Positions 23,107 through 32,877 of a DNA stretch of 64,000 nucleotides are shown here, piece after piece. Location of the stretch: assembly GCA_963731285.1 (NCBI GenBank), contig CAVSUR010000011.1, positions 434,001-498,000 of the forward strand, read 5' to 3'. Origin of the DNA: CAVSUR01 sp963731285 (lineage in GTDB: Bacteria > Actinomycetota > Actinomycetes > Streptosporangiales > Streptosporangiaceae). The notes below the pieces were generated by a model. The model had not been told where the DNA came from. It made no database searches and was given only the letters and a program-made list of their open reading frames with translations. Numbering within the stretch: position 1 is the stretch's first letter; each line of letters opens with the position of its first letter. The position numbers were made by a program, and so were the translations under genes.

Positions 23107-24551
23107 GGCCCGGAACTAATGTCGCGGTCCTGACACAGACGCCACCCAATACCCCGCCCGTGAGCCTTAGCACTTGGTTCATTATCGGAGTCACGGCGCA
23201 GGGACCGCTGACACCTCAAACCATTTTGTCTTTCCAGCAGTTCCAGTCGGTCTACGGTGTTCGTAACACGGCGTCCGCGCTGATGTCTGATTCCGTCGAA
23301 ACCTTCTTCAAGGAGGGTGGCGGACAGTGCGTCGTTGCTAGGACCGTGGGACCGGCCGCCGTTGCTGCTTTTGTCCAGCTCAAGGACGCGAGCGCTGGCA
23401 ACGACCTCCTGGTGACCGCGATCGGCACTGGTGTTTATGCGAACGGCTATAAGGTCGTCGTCACTGGCACTGGACCGTACACGATCACCATCGAGGACTC
23501 GAACAGCAACGTTCTTGAAGTTTCCAACTCGCTCACCACTGTCACTGATGCTGTCTCCTATGGGCAGACCAGTAACTATGTGACGATCACCGCGAACGGC
23601 GCGAACATCCCGGCTGCGGGTACGTTCACGTTGGCTGGTGGTGCGGACGACAACTCTAACATTACTACGACTCAGTATCAGAACTCGATCAATGAGTTCA
23701 CCTACAGCCTGGGTCCGGGACACATCTCGGCACCGGGGATTACTACCTCGGCCGTGCAGACGGCCCTGGCGAACCACGCGGCGACCAATAACCGGATCGC
23801 GTTCTGTGATCTGCCGGATACTGCCTTCGCTAGTTCGAGCAGCGCCACGTCAACCCTGACTTCCGACGCGGCTCCGATCACGGCGCTGGGTACGGTTGCT
23901 CGCCAGGCGACTCTCTGGGCTCCGTGGGCGGATATCGCTCCGGTGGTTGGCGGGTTCGCTTTGCGTCAGGTTCCTCCGAGTGCTTTTGCTGCGGCTGCCT
24001 ACTCGGCTGTCGATCAGCTTGGTAACCCGAACCTCGCGGCTGCCGGCGTCAACGGTGAGCTGTCCACTCCGGTGGATTTGCGCCAGGCGTTTGCTGATAC
24101 TGACCGTCAGACGCTGAACAGCGCTGGGGTCAACGTGATTCGCGCGATGAGGGGCGGCTTCCGTATATACGGCTTCCGCACGGCGGTCAACTCGCTGACG
24201 GACCCGTTGTATGTGCAGCTCCCGAACGTGCGCTTGGACATGTATATCGTGTGGAACGGGCAGAATATCGAGGAGGAGTATTTTGGCTCCCAGATCGACG
24301 GGCAGGGGCTCGACGCGGCTCGCTACGGCAATGCGCTGAACCTGATGCTCAACGACCTGTATAGCCCGATTGGTGCTCTGTACGGCGACACCGCTCAGGA
24401 TGCGTTCTCGGTCGATACCGGCACGGATGTGAATACGCCCACGAGCGAGGCTGGGGGTAACCTAACAGCCACGCTGGCTTACCGGCGTTCGCCGGGGGCT
24501 GAACAAGTCAACCTCAACCTGGTTCGCGTGAGCATCACGCAGGCGGTATAG
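23103..24551 (+). CDS. Tail sheath protein (contractile tail)
   Basis: A 482-residue protein: STWFIIGVTAQGPLTPQTIL, then SFQQFQSVYGVRNTASALMS and DSVETFFKEGGGQCVVARTV. This is the sheath signature (tf..vG.t..Gp...p..i.s...f...fG........l..av..ff.nGG..c.vvRv). The C-terminus has PLYVQLPNVRLDMYIVWNGQ, where sheath proteins carry the R...y...v conserved domain that contacts the tube. Its presence makes the phage a myovirus-type. The gene is intact. Confidence 0.85.
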   Translation: MRPGTNVAVLTQTPPNTPPVSLSTWFIIGVTAQGPLTPQTILSFQQFQSVYGVRNTASALMSDSVETFFKEGGGQCVVARTVGPAAVAAFVQLKDASAGNDLLVTAIGTGVYANGYKVVVTGTGPYTITIEDSNSNVLEVSNSLTTVTDAVSYGQTSNYVTITANGANIPAAGTFTLAGGADDNSNITTTQYQNSINEFTYSLGPGHISAPGITTSAVQTALANHAATNNRIAFCDLPDTAFASSSSATSTLTSDAAPITALGTVARQATLWAPWADIAPVVGGFALRQVPPSAFAAAAYSAVDQLGNPNLAAAGVNGELSTPVDLRQAFADTDRQTLNSAGVNVIRAMRGGFRIYGFRTAVNSLTDPLYVQLPNVRLDMYIVWNGQNIEEEYFGSQIDGQGLDAARYGNALNLMLNDLYSPIGALYGDTAQDAFSVDTGTDVNTPTSEAGGNLTATLAYRRSPGAEQVNLNLVRVSITQAV

Positions 24552-24552
24552 C

Positions 24553-24996
24553 ATGAGCTTTACAGGCCCCGGCGTCCGCCAAGACCTCTACGATGTCACC
24601 GCGACCTTTGTTGGTACGGATGGCAGCAAGGTGTCCTTTGTGTTTGACACCTTCAAGGGGGGCGCGGCCACTGCCAAAGAAACGAAGTATCGTCCCGCTA
24701 ACGGGACCGAGGATGAAGTCACCCTTGGTGGCTCCGTCTCCATCGGGAACATTACGCTCGGGCGGCTGTATCAGTCGGACATTGATGGCTGGGTCCACTG
24801 GCTTTTGAACCAGTGCGGCAAGGCTAACGTGACCGTCAGCAAGCAGCCTCTCGATCAGAACGGCAAGAACTTTGGGACCCCCTTGAACTACAAGGGCGTC
24901 CTGAACGCTGTTACTCCCCCGGATACGGATTCCGATAAGGGGGACGCGGCTTCGATGATTGAAGTCGAAGTCAGCACTGTTGCACCCATCAGCTAG
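24553..24996 (+). CDS. Tail tube protein
   Basis: A 147-residue protein following the sheath by two bases: SFTGPGVRQDLYDVTATFVG, then TDGSKVSFVFDTFKGGAATA and TEDEVTLGGSVSIGNITLGR, ending ASMIEVEVSTVAPIS. The GG....ITL.R.......Y.W...L pattern is seen in myovirus tube proteins. It would form the inner tube that crosses the cell envelope on contraction. Confidence 0.75.
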   Translation: MSFTGPGVRQDLYDVTATFVGTDGSKVSFVFDTFKGGAATAKETKYRPANGTEDEVTLGGSVSIGNITLGRLYQSDIDGWVHWLLNQCGKANVTVSKQPLDQNGKNFGTPLNYKGVLNAVTPPDTDSDKGDAASMIEVEVSTVAPIS

Positions 24997-25042
24997 GCCA
25001 CAAGCCTAGCGTCATACCTAGCGAATGGAGCGATTCCCAGCT

Positions 25043-25606
25043 ATGTCCGAAATCCCTGAGCCCGCCTTTGGCGCCGTCCCGCCTCCCGTGGAGGAAGACG
25101 ATGCCGGCGAGACTCTCGACACGTCCACCCTGTCTCGCCTGCGCGCGACGCGATCCCGCATTGGTAAGGGTGCCGAACCGCTTGATGTTGATGTGCCTGG
25201 TTATGACGGCCAACTCGTCCTCCGCTTTGTGTGGACGGACTTGGATCAGATGGCCAAGACTGGCCCTGAGATAGCGAAGATCAAGGACCCGGCTCAGCGT
25301 ACTACGGCGGCATCAGCCGATGCGATTGCATCAGCATGTACCGAGGTGCTGGTGCGGGTGGAGGAAACGGACAAAGCTGGGATTGCTCACAAGGTAGTCA
25401 AGCCCCTTTCGACCAACGGCGTTCCCGTAACGTTTGGGGATAAGCGCCTGGCGTTTGCCTTGGGCTTCGATGCACCTAACAACCAGCGTGACATGGTCAT
25501 CCGTACGTTCAACAACACGTATGCGTTGATTGATGTGGCGGGTGAGCTGGCCGAGTGGCTTAGCGACACTACCAAGTCTGTCAACGATCAGACGCTGGGG
25601 GAATAG
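25043..25606 (+). CDS. Tail assembly chaperone, short form
   Basis: A 187-residue protein: MSEIPEPAFGAVPPPVEEDD, then LDVDVPGYDGQLVLRFVWTD, LDQMAKTGPEIAKIKDPAQR and IRTFNNTYALIDVAGELAEW. An upstream ATG at 25025 lacks a ribosome site; GAATGGAGCG supports 25043. Position between tube and tape measure, and the frameshifted extension, identify it. It ends CTG GGG GAA TAG, where ribosomes can slip. Confidence 0.7.
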   Translation: MSEIPEPAFGAVPPPVEEDDAGETLDTSTLSRLRATRSRIGKGAEPLDVDVPGYDGQLVLRFVWTDLDQMAKTGPEIAKIKDPAQRTTAASADAIASACTEVLVRVEETDKAGIAHKVVKPLSTNGVPVTFGDKRLAFALGFDAPNNQRDMVIRTFNNTYALIDVAGELAEWLSDTTKSVNDQTLGE

Positions 25607-25812
25607 AGCGCAGCGAGGACATTGAGGGTCTTGCCGAATGCGCCTTGTTCGGCACTGGAGACGTTCAATCCCTCTTGCGAGAAACGGATCACACCGTTCT
25701 CATCGCAACGGCGGCTGTGAATCGAGCGGTGGCAAAGCGACGTGAGGCTGAGCAGAAGCGCTTGGCGTATTACATCATCGCGGAGCTTGCCAAAGCAATG
25801 AGCAAGAAATAG
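25043..25812 (+). CDS. Tail assembly chaperone, long form by programmed -1 frameshift
   Basis: Slippage by -1 at GGGGGAA (25597-25603) bypasses the TAG at 25604 and continues GIERSEDIEGLAECALFGTG, then LLRETDHTVLIATAAVNRAV, AKRREAEQKRLAYYIIAELA and a TAG at 25810. The second frame has no start codon of its own and ends just before the tape measure gene. That layout is conserved in nearly all long-tailed phages, where both forms help tape measure and tube assembly. Confidence 0.75.
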
Positions 25813-25840
25813 CTGTCGGCTGCGCTACACAGGAGACATT

Positions 25841-27784
25841 ATGGCGCTGGAAGCATCAGAAGTTGCTGTTCGCGTTCGCCTTCTTGGTGGCGCAGCGTTC
25901 AAGACAGAGGCCGCTGAGACTGCTGGGTCACTTGATGAGATTGGTGCGGCCGGTAAGCGTGCCAGCTCCCAGGTTGGTACCAGTAGTTCTGGCATGGTGG
26001 GTGGTCTGAGTCGCGCTCACGGTCACGCTAAGAAGCTCGCTGATCACTTGTCGAGTGTTGGCCGTGCGGCAACGGCAGCCTCCATTCCCATCATCGGGAT
26101 GTTCTATGAGGGTGGTAAGGCGGCGGCGAACTACAACCAGCAGATGCTGATTCTGTCAACGCAGGCCAACCTTCCTTATAAGCAGCTCAGCATGTATAGC
26201 CGGGAGTTTTTGAAGATCGCTCCCAAGTTCGGTCAGACTGCAACCGCTATGGCTCAGTCCATGTACCCGATCTTTTCCATTGGTCTGAAGGGTGCTCAGG
26301 CGCTCAATACCTGGAAAGCGGCTGCAATGGGCGCGGCCATTGGTGGAGACACCGTCTCGAACACGACGGACGCTCTTACGTCAATCATGCGGTCAGGTAT
26401 CGCTGGGCGGGCAAGTCCGGCTGAGATTATGGCCGTCATGGACCGTGCCGTTGGTCTGGGTAAAACGCACCTACCCGACCTCATCGAAGCTATGAAGTCA
26501 GGGCTTGAAGCGCCCGCGAAGCGTGCCGGCGTGAGCTACCCCCAGCTCTTGGCGGCTCTTTCCGCTGAGACGGAGGCAGGTATCCCGGCGTCCATAGCAG
26601 CAACCCGCATGCGTCTGACCCTTACGTCGATGCAGGCCCCCACTCAGGCTGGTATTGGGGCAATGGCTCAGATGGGCTTGAGTCCGTTTGCTTTGGCTGG
26701 TGATCTTCGGTCTAAGAATGGTTTGATCACTGCCCTACAGGATATTGCAAAGCACACTGAAGCGCTACACAACCCAATTTTGGCAAACGATCTCATTGCT
26801 GAGATGTTCGGTAAGTCGAGGGGTATTGCTTCAATCGGCACGCTTTTGAATGTGCTTGGGCGAGCTAAGACGATCTACGGTGATCTTCAGTCCACGACAC
26901 CAGCACTGCTCCAGAAGCACTTTGCTCAGCAGCAGCAGACCGATATGCAGAAGTACCATGTCCTCCAGGCCGAGCTTGACGCTGATCTGATTCGTTTTGG
27001 TGATGCGATCAACAACCGGCTGCTGCCGATCTTGGTGAAGCTCATCCCGTACATCACCATGGCGGTGAACTGGTTTACCAAGCTACCTAAGCCGATCCAG
27101 GAGTTCGCGGTTGAACTTGGTTTGGCCGCTGCCGTTGGTGGACCGATTCTCATGTTCTTGGGCGGCCTTACTAGGGTTACTGGGGTAGCACTGGGGCTTG
27201 CTAGTAGGTTCCTTGGCCTTGGTACCGCCGCCGAGGCAGCAGAGGGTGAAACGGCTAGTGGTGGCCTCCTGGGGCTTGCGGGGAGCCTCACCAGGGCTGT
27301 GGGCGCGCTCGCTCTCTTCACTGCTGCGCTCGCAATAGCACCCAAGGTCAAGCATGCCGCTACGCGAGCGTTCGACTACGCCAAGCATCCGTCGCAGGGT
27401 GTCCGATCGGCTTTCACTACACCCGCTAGGGGGGGCACTATTGGTTTTGGTGGTCAGCCGACCAATAGCCTTGGAACAATTCATATTCCGTTCATCGGGA
27501 ACATTCACATCCCTGGACTAGCCTCCGGTGGGCTTACCACGGGTGCCGGACTTGCGCTTGTCGGCGAGGCAGGCCCGGAGCTGATGTCACTCCCGCGTGG
27601 AGCGAGGGTTCAGCCACTGCCGACACAGTTTCGTCCCGACCTAATGAGTACCGCGTTCCCAGGCAACCTGTTCAACCAGGGGCTCAACGACAACCAGACG
27701 ATTGTTACTCAGGTTGTGCTGGACGGTAAGGTTGTGGCGCAAGCCGTCAACAACGCGAACCGCAAGATACAGAACAGGCGGTAG
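25841..27784 (+). CDS. Tape measure protein
   Basis: A 647-residue protein: SEVAVRVRLLGGAAFKTEAA, then helical text such as KKLADHLSSVGRAATAASIP, NYNQQMLILSTQANLPYKQL and ALSAETEAGIPASIAATRMR. A hydrophobic stretch near residues 425-450 (FAVELGLAAAVGGPILMFLG) is usual for tape measures. The C-terminus GLALVGEAGPELMSLPRGAR is the common closing motif of these proteins. Its short length predicts a tail of roughly 100 nm, by the usual 0.15 nm per residue. AGGAGA precedes the start. Confidence 0.85.
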   Translation: MALEASEVAVRVRLLGGAAFKTEAAETAGSLDEIGAAGKRASSQVGTSSSGMVGGLSRAHGHAKKLADHLSSVGRAATAASIPIIGMFYEGGKAAANYNQQMLILSTQANLPYKQLSMYSREFLKIAPKFGQTATAMAQSMYPIFSIGLKGAQALNTWKAAAMGAAIGGDTVSNTTDALTSIMRSGIAGRASPAEIMAVMDRAVGLGKTHLPDLIEAMKSGLEAPAKRAGVSYPQLLAALSAETEAGIPASIAATRMRLTLTSMQAPTQAGIGAMAQMGLSPFALAGDLRSKNGLITALQDIAKHTEALHNPILANDLIAEMFGKSRGIASIGTLLNVLGRAKTIYGDLQSTTPALLQKHFAQQQQTDMQKYHVLQAELDADLIRFGDAINNRLLPILVKLIPYITMAVNWFTKLPKPIQEFAVELGLAAAVGGPILMFLGGLTRVTGVALGLASRFLGLGTAAEAAEGETASGGLLGLAGSLTRAVGALALFTAALAIAPKVKHAATRAFDYAKHPSQGVRSAFTTPARGGTIGFGGQPTNSLGTIHIPFIGNIHIPGLASGGLTTGAGLALVGEAGPELMSLPRGARVQPLPTQFRPDLMSTAFPGNLFNQGLNDNQTIVTQVVLDGKVVAQAVNNANRKIQNRR

Positions 27785-27787
27785 CGC

Positions 27788-28636
27788 ATGGCGACAAACC
27801 CGCATGTGCCGATTGGCGTCAGGCCAGAGCCCGAGACGCATCGCAGTAGCACTCACGGTACAAGTCATGTTGTCAAGCCCAAGGGCAGCTCAGTCAATCC
27901 GTCACCCCCACCGCCTACTCGTCCGCTGCCGATGCACGGCTACCAGACGTTGTCCATCTACCCCCTGGATGCCGATATCAACATTAGGCTCAATGCTTGG
28001 TTTGGTGACGGCACTATCAACACTACGGGTGGTGGCGCAGGCTGGGTAGCCGTTCCACGTCCACAGAACAAGGTAATCACTGCCTGGCGTGGTCCACAGG
28101 ATGGCTTTCAGCACGAGATACCGCTTATCTTTGATGCTTGGCAGAGCGGGCAGTCGCTTGAGACACAGATGGGCAACCTCGAACAGTTGGCTGGCGTTGA
28201 TATGTTCGAGCTTACCCGTCCGCCGTTGCTGATTATCGACGCGAATGGTGCGCTTCCGCACGACTATGTTCACTCCCCGCAGCTCAACTGGATCATTCCA
28301 GAAGAGCCGGTGTGGGGTGAGTCGATCCGCGTCAAGGGTGAGCGCGTTCGTCAGCTCGTGACGGTCAAGTTTATGGCCTACACACAAGTGGACGACCTGT
28401 CGCGCTCGACGCCCAGGAAGGTCAGTACGAAGTACGTGTATACCGCTAAGCAGGGCGACACGTATAAGTCTATTGCTGCCCGGAAGCTCAAGAGTGACGG
28501 TGGCGCCCGATGGGCTAATCGTCTGGCCCAGCTCAACGGTCACCGGGACGGCTCGGCGCAAGTGGGTGCGGGGCAGCAAGTGAAGTTGCCGACGCCAGAC
28601 GAACTCAGGAAGTGGAAGCAGACCACTCGGAGGTAG
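27788..28636 (+). CDS. Baseplate protein with LysM domain (gp53/XkdP-like)
   Basis: A 282-residue protein. Middle part: PLDADINIRLNAWFGDGTIN and WQSGQSLETQMGNLEQLAGV, then GALPHDYVHSPQLNWIIPEE. Near residues 218-270 is a LysM domain (YTAKQGDTYKSIAARKL, then NRLAQLNGHRDGSAQVGAGQ and VKLP). Myovirus proteins of this kind lie between tape measure and hub and attach the baseplate to the tube, with LysM touching peptidoglycan or neighbouring proteins. Start two bases after the tape measure stop region. Confidence 0.7.
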   Translation: MATNPHVPIGVRPEPETHRSSTHGTSHVVKPKGSSVNPSPPPPTRPLPMHGYQTLSIYPLDADINIRLNAWFGDGTINTTGGGAGWVAVPRPQNKVITAWRGPQDGFQHEIPLIFDAWQSGQSLETQMGNLEQLAGVDMFELTRPPLLIIDANGALPHDYVHSPQLNWIIPEEPVWGESIRVKGERVRQLVTVKFMAYTQVDDLSRSTPRKVSTKYVYTAKQGDTYKSIAARKLKSDGGARWANRLAQLNGHRDGSAQVGAGQQVKLPTPDELRKWKQTTRR

Positions 28637-28637
28637 C

Positions 28638-30818
28638 ATGAGCAGTAAGGCGCCCGCAGGCTCGAAATCAGCAGCACAAAAGCTCGCGGCTGTCACTCAG
28701 GTTCAAGAGCCCAAGGACATCAACTACGCTCCCAGTTTCGATCTGGTGACGTACAACTTCAAAGGCCAGCAGCAGTACACGTGGAACATCGAGACTCACG
28801 TTATCGACTTGCGGAACCTGCCGGACGCTATGCAGGCTAGCACGATCGAGATTGACCTTGACGACTCCGACTACGTGCTGTTACAAGACCCCCTGTTTGC
28901 ACATTGGGCTTTCGACATCGAAAACGTGTCGTTGTCTACATCTAAGAAGTTCAAGACGACACGCCTAACGAACTCCACCAATAACCAGTACCTAGGGGAC
29001 AACTCCGACCTGGAATGGGTGCTCGGCCAGCGTCCGATTGACTACACGATTGGTGGGGTGACCTACCGGCTGTGTGGCATCTCCTCGCAGGACACCACCC
29101 TCACCCTCACCTTTGAGGACAGGACGGCCTCCCTGTTGCGTGACAAGAGTGGGTTCAAGAGTGTGCGCCGTGGCACGATGACGCGAGCGGGCTTTGTGGC
29201 CATGCTGTGCCGTGAAGCTGGCGTGGACTACTGGATTCCAGAAATCAATGTCACGCAGCCTATCGCCCCACCTACAACCACGTCGAGTCAAACGCCCCCT
29301 ATTGTTGAGCAGAACGCGAGCAACAGCCCCCTGTCGAAGTCCCAGCCACGTGGCGTGACGGGTCAGGGGATTGTTTCAACGGCCGGTTTGACGGTCAAGG
29401 GTTCGCCCATGACGGATGGTCAGCGCGCGGTCGCTAACACGCTTTTGGATGTCGGCTTGCAGCTTGGAGCTGGCGTGGCGGCCATGGAGGCTGTCATCTG
29501 TGCCGGCATCCTTGAGAGTGGTCTGAGCGCCAACGACACATTGGCTAGCCTGTCGAATCCCTCTGCGAGCACGGCCGAGATGGCGACAGCGTTCTTTCAG
29601 GGTGATACTTGGTTTACGGCTTCTGGTGGGGCAATCAAGGTTTCCCAGCGGTCTAATGACCCGATGTATATCGCCTCTCAGGTCGAGGCTCCAACTCCGT
29701 TTGACTCGCGTGGCATCAGTACGCAGTATGAGCGTGAGTCTGGATTCAACCTGGTGGCTCCCGAGGCCACAAGGATTGTGCTGGCTTATGGCGGGGGGTC
29801 CAAGATTGGTATTTGGGAGAGTCAGGCTCAAGCCCTGACCACCAAGACGAACCCCTACAACTTTACGCGCGGTCCAAACGAGGACTCCTACGACTGCATC
29901 ATGCGGTTGGCGTCCGAGGTTGCTTGGTATGCCTTCGTGCGCCAGAACCGTCTTTGGTACGTCTCGGGTAACTACCTGTTTCAGCAGGACCCGCAGATGA
30001 CCGTCGTGCGTGGTAAGAGCGGGGTTGATTCCATCGACCTTGACCTTGATATGGGCGCTCGTGACTCCATTGCGCAATGCACGATCAATGCTCGCACTGA
30101 CCTGTGGGCTGCGCTACCGGGCATGGTCGTACAGATCAACCAGCGCGGTCCGGCTACTGGTAAGTGGATGGTGAGTTCGGTAACAACTCATCCGCTTGAT
30201 CTGAGTCAGGATGCGCAGATCATTGTCCAGAAGCCTGTGCCTAAGCGCTCGGAGCCTGCGCCGACCACTACTACAAGTGAGTCTGGTGCTGGGGCGTTTG
30301 GTGGCACGGCGGCAACCAGCCACATTGATCCGGCCGATGCTATTGCGTCTGTCATTTCTGGGGCCACACCCGGCTCCGTAGAGGCTGCCTTCAACGCGGC
30401 TACCTATCTGAGTAGCCTCAACCTGCACTACACCACCGCCGACCGTACGCTTACGCGCAGCCTGTCACCGGGTCAGACGTGGGGTGATTGTTCGGCGACG
30501 GTAGCGTGGGTGCTACTCGCCGCTGGTTTTGCGTTGCCGGGTGGCGTGACGTGGGGTGGTTGGGCTCCGACTGCCAACTACTCCGGGTTTCTCGCACCGG
30601 GCCCGGGGCGCTACATGACGATCTACGCGAGCTTCCCGCACAACCACGTGTTTATCCATATTCAACCGCCCGGTTTGGACAACATGCAGGGCAACACGGT
30701 GAACGATGGGCGTGGTCCGGGCTTCAAGTTCTTTGATTGGAATGCGACAGGCTTGGGTGGGTACGGTGGCCCGTCACCGTTCTCCGATTTCCCGACCTTT
30801 CATTACCCTGGAACTTAG
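28638..30818 (+). CDS. Baseplate hub with internal lysozyme-like and C-terminal NlpC/CHAP-like domains
   Basis: A 726-residue protein. Residues 30-200 form a hub domain (ITYNFKG-like start, GGVTYRLCGISSQDTTLTLT). Residues 255-400 look like an inserted lysozyme-like domain with VICAGILESGLSANDTLASL (Glu in ESG). Residues 410-530 return to the hub fold (YDCIMRLASEVAWYAFVRQN, later RGPATGKWMVSSVTTHPLD). Residues 575-726 are a NlpC/CHAP-like domain: GQTWGDCSATVAWVLLAAGF with Cys, and HNHVFIHIQPPG with His. The spike would digest peptidoglycan during DNA entry. Domain limits are estimates. Confidence 0.7.
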   Translation: MSSKAPAGSKSAAQKLAAVTQVQEPKDINYAPSFDLVTYNFKGQQQYTWNIETHVIDLRNLPDAMQASTIEIDLDDSDYVLLQDPLFAHWAFDIENVSLSTSKKFKTTRLTNSTNNQYLGDNSDLEWVLGQRPIDYTIGGVTYRLCGISSQDTTLTLTFEDRTASLLRDKSGFKSVRRGTMTRAGFVAMLCREAGVDYWIPEINVTQPIAPPTTTSSQTPPIVEQNASNSPLSKSQPRGVTGQGIVSTAGLTVKGSPMTDGQRAVANTLLDVGLQLGAGVAAMEAVICAGILESGLSANDTLASLSNPSASTAEMATAFFQGDTWFTASGGAIKVSQRSNDPMYIASQVEAPTPFDSRGISTQYERESGFNLVAPEATRIVLAYGGGSKIGIWESQAQALTTKTNPYNFTRGPNEDSYDCIMRLASEVAWYAFVRQNRLWYVSGNYLFQQDPQMTVVRGKSGVDSIDLDLDMGARDSIAQCTINARTDLWAALPGMVVQINQRGPATGKWMVSSVTTHPLDLSQDAQIIVQKPVPKRSEPAPTTTTSESGAGAFGGTAATSHIDPADAIASVISGATPGSVEAAFNAATYLSSLNLHYTTADRTLTRSLSPGQTWGDCSATVAWVLLAAGFALPGGVTWGGWAPTANYSGFLAPGPGRYMTIYASFPHNHVFIHIQPPGLDNMQGNTVNDGRGPGFKFFDWNATGLGGYGGPSPFSDFPTFHYPGT

Positions 30819-30826
30819 GACGGTAC

Positions 30827-32472
30827 ATGAGCCAATATAACCAGCCGACTATTCTTAGCCGGGGTCATGGTCCTGCCATTGGGCAGGCTGACGACGGGCT
30901 TGACGGTGTCTATCAGGGCACCCTGAATACTGCGCCAGCCGGTGGGTCGTGTGACGTTGTTGTCCCTGGGCTCGATAGTGCGCACTCCATGGAGGCTCAG
31001 TGCGACCCGAGTTTTACCGGGAGCGTTGGTGACAGCGTACTGGTGGCATTTGATGATCAGCGCGTCCTGTGGGTGATAATCAATCGGGACGCTCCGCAGG
31101 CCCCAGGCCGGTATCCGATCGGTGCATATGGGGCTGAGAGCGATGGTGTGACGGATGACACGGCAGCGATTATTGCTGCGGATGCTGCCGCTGCTGCTGC
31201 TGGTGGCGGGAAGGTCATTTATCCCCCCGGTCAAACCGTGGTTGCAGGCCAGATTCAGCCGTCGCCGGGCGTGACTCACGGGTCGGATTTTACGGGACCG
31301 TTTGATAACGGTGATTTGAGCCTGCTGCCGACTGTGTGTATCACAACCCCGTGGCCGACGTACTTCGCCGCGTACTACATGCAGCAAAACAGTGCGATCT
31401 CCGACCTGGTGTTCTACTACCCAACCAGGTAGCCCCGACAGCATCGACACCGACTGTGTTGCCGTTCGCGATCTGCACCCAACAGAGCACGGTTGGGTGC
31501 AGCATTGAGCGTTGCACGGTCGTCAACGGCTACCAGTGCGTGTACATGGCTGGGGCTCGTCACCGTGCGCAAGATTTGAACCTTGGTGCATATGCGGTCG
31601 GCATCCAGGTTGATTTCTGCGCGGACTACGACTTCATCGGGAATATCCGTATCGAACCATGGTGGGACATCTTCGCGAATGTCGGCTATCCGCAGACGAT
31701 TGATACGTGGGTTCAGAGCAATCGGACCGGCATCATCATTCAACGAATGGATGGTGGTGTCATTGACGGGCTCGTTGACCTGTACGGCAACATTGGCATT
31801 GAGTTCACTGACGGCAACGGCGGTATCTCTCCAGAGAATAGTTACGGGCACGCCTCGAACGTGCGATTTGACACGGTCAACATCGGGGTTGTGTCGAACA
31901 GCACGAACATCCCTGGTTGGCAGTTCAGTAACCTGTCCGTGGGTGTTGCGGGCGGTGGCGTAACGAACGTCCAGACGAACACTGGCGGCAGCCAGTCGCC
32001 TATCATTGACGTGAATGGCGGATCGTTCTGGGGTGGCATCAAGAGCGTACAGAACGGTGCGGGCTCGCTCACGCTGAACAATGTGTTCAACGCACCGGCA
32101 CGCGGACGTGTTGCTACGGCGGCCGCTCCACCTACCCTAACCGGAGCCACGGGTGTCCAAGCTGTCCTCAGTACATCAATCACTATTGGCAACCCGAACG
32201 GAGCGTATATTCGCGTATCGGGAGGGATGTCTGGCTATTGTTCGTCGGTGGGCACGACTGTAGATCAGTATTGGCAGCTAGATGGCGGTACATGGCTGGT
32301 GAGCAGCAACCAGGTTGGTCACTACTATTTCAATACGGCGGCCGACCATCGGCAATTGGGGGCCTGGGAGACTTATATCGGTCCGGTGGGTCCCGGGACA
32401 CACGGAGTTGCCGTGAACATCAACATTTCGGCGGCTCGTTCAATCAGGACGGTAACGATTGGGCGTTCCTGA
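30827..32472 (+). CDS. Tailspike with pectate-lyase-like beta-helix, one frameshift
   Basis: N-terminal baseplate-binding part: AIGQADDGLDGVYQGTLNTA, an OB-fold-like strand set (SVGDSVLVAFDDQRVLWVII). Then IGAYGAESDGVTDDTAAIIA, the standard gAxgDGvTDDTaAI start of pectate lyase 3 domains, then KVIYPPGQTVVAG. At 31,425 one missing A switches frame; the beta-helix continues NRTGIIIQRMDGGVIDGLVD, LYGNIGIEFT and so on. The end (AYIRVSGGMSGYCSSVGTTV) is a separate C-terminal domain. It probably binds or cuts host polysaccharide. Confidence 0.75.
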
Positions 32473-32559
32473 CCCTTGAGGAAATGCCGTCGTGAGGGGC
32501 GCTTGGCGACCCGCTACGCACCATCCACAATCACGCTGACATTTAGGAGTGTCTTGACG

Positions 32560-32877
32560 ATGGCAACTGATATCCCCCACTTCGCCCTTCCGCTTCGTTA
32601 CGTCGGGGGATCGGCGGTAGTAAATGAACAGGACTCAATGGACGACATTGCTAGCTGTGTTGAGGCCGTCTGTCTGACTAACCCCGGCGACAGGGACGAG
32701 CTACCTGACTTTGGAATCGTGGACCTCACGTTTCAACAGCAGCCACTGCCCCTGTCTGCGCTGGTGAAGCAGATTTCGAATTGGGAGCCTCGCGCTCAGC
32801 TTCTTGCCCAGCAGGCCCCGGCGCAATTTGACTCTGCTATTGCCAACGTTGAGGTTGACATCACGGTGTCTACATGA
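32560..32877 (+). CDS. Baseplate wedge protein gp25/gpW-like
   Basis: A 105-residue protein: FALPLRYVGGSAVVNEQDSM, then DDIASCVEAVCLTNPGDRDE, LPDFGIVDLTFQQQPLPLSA and a C-terminal strand ANVEVDITVST. The i...v..iL.T..GeR...PdfGi..l.F pattern is the gp25-like lysozyme-fold wedge protein that links the sheath to the baseplate. AGGAG upstream. It overlaps the next start. Confidence 0.8.
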   Translation: MATDIPHFALPLRYVGGSAVVNEQDSMDDIASCVEAVCLTNPGDRDELPDFGIVDLTFQQQPLPLSALVKQISNWEPRAQLLAQQAPAQFDSAIANVEVDITVST

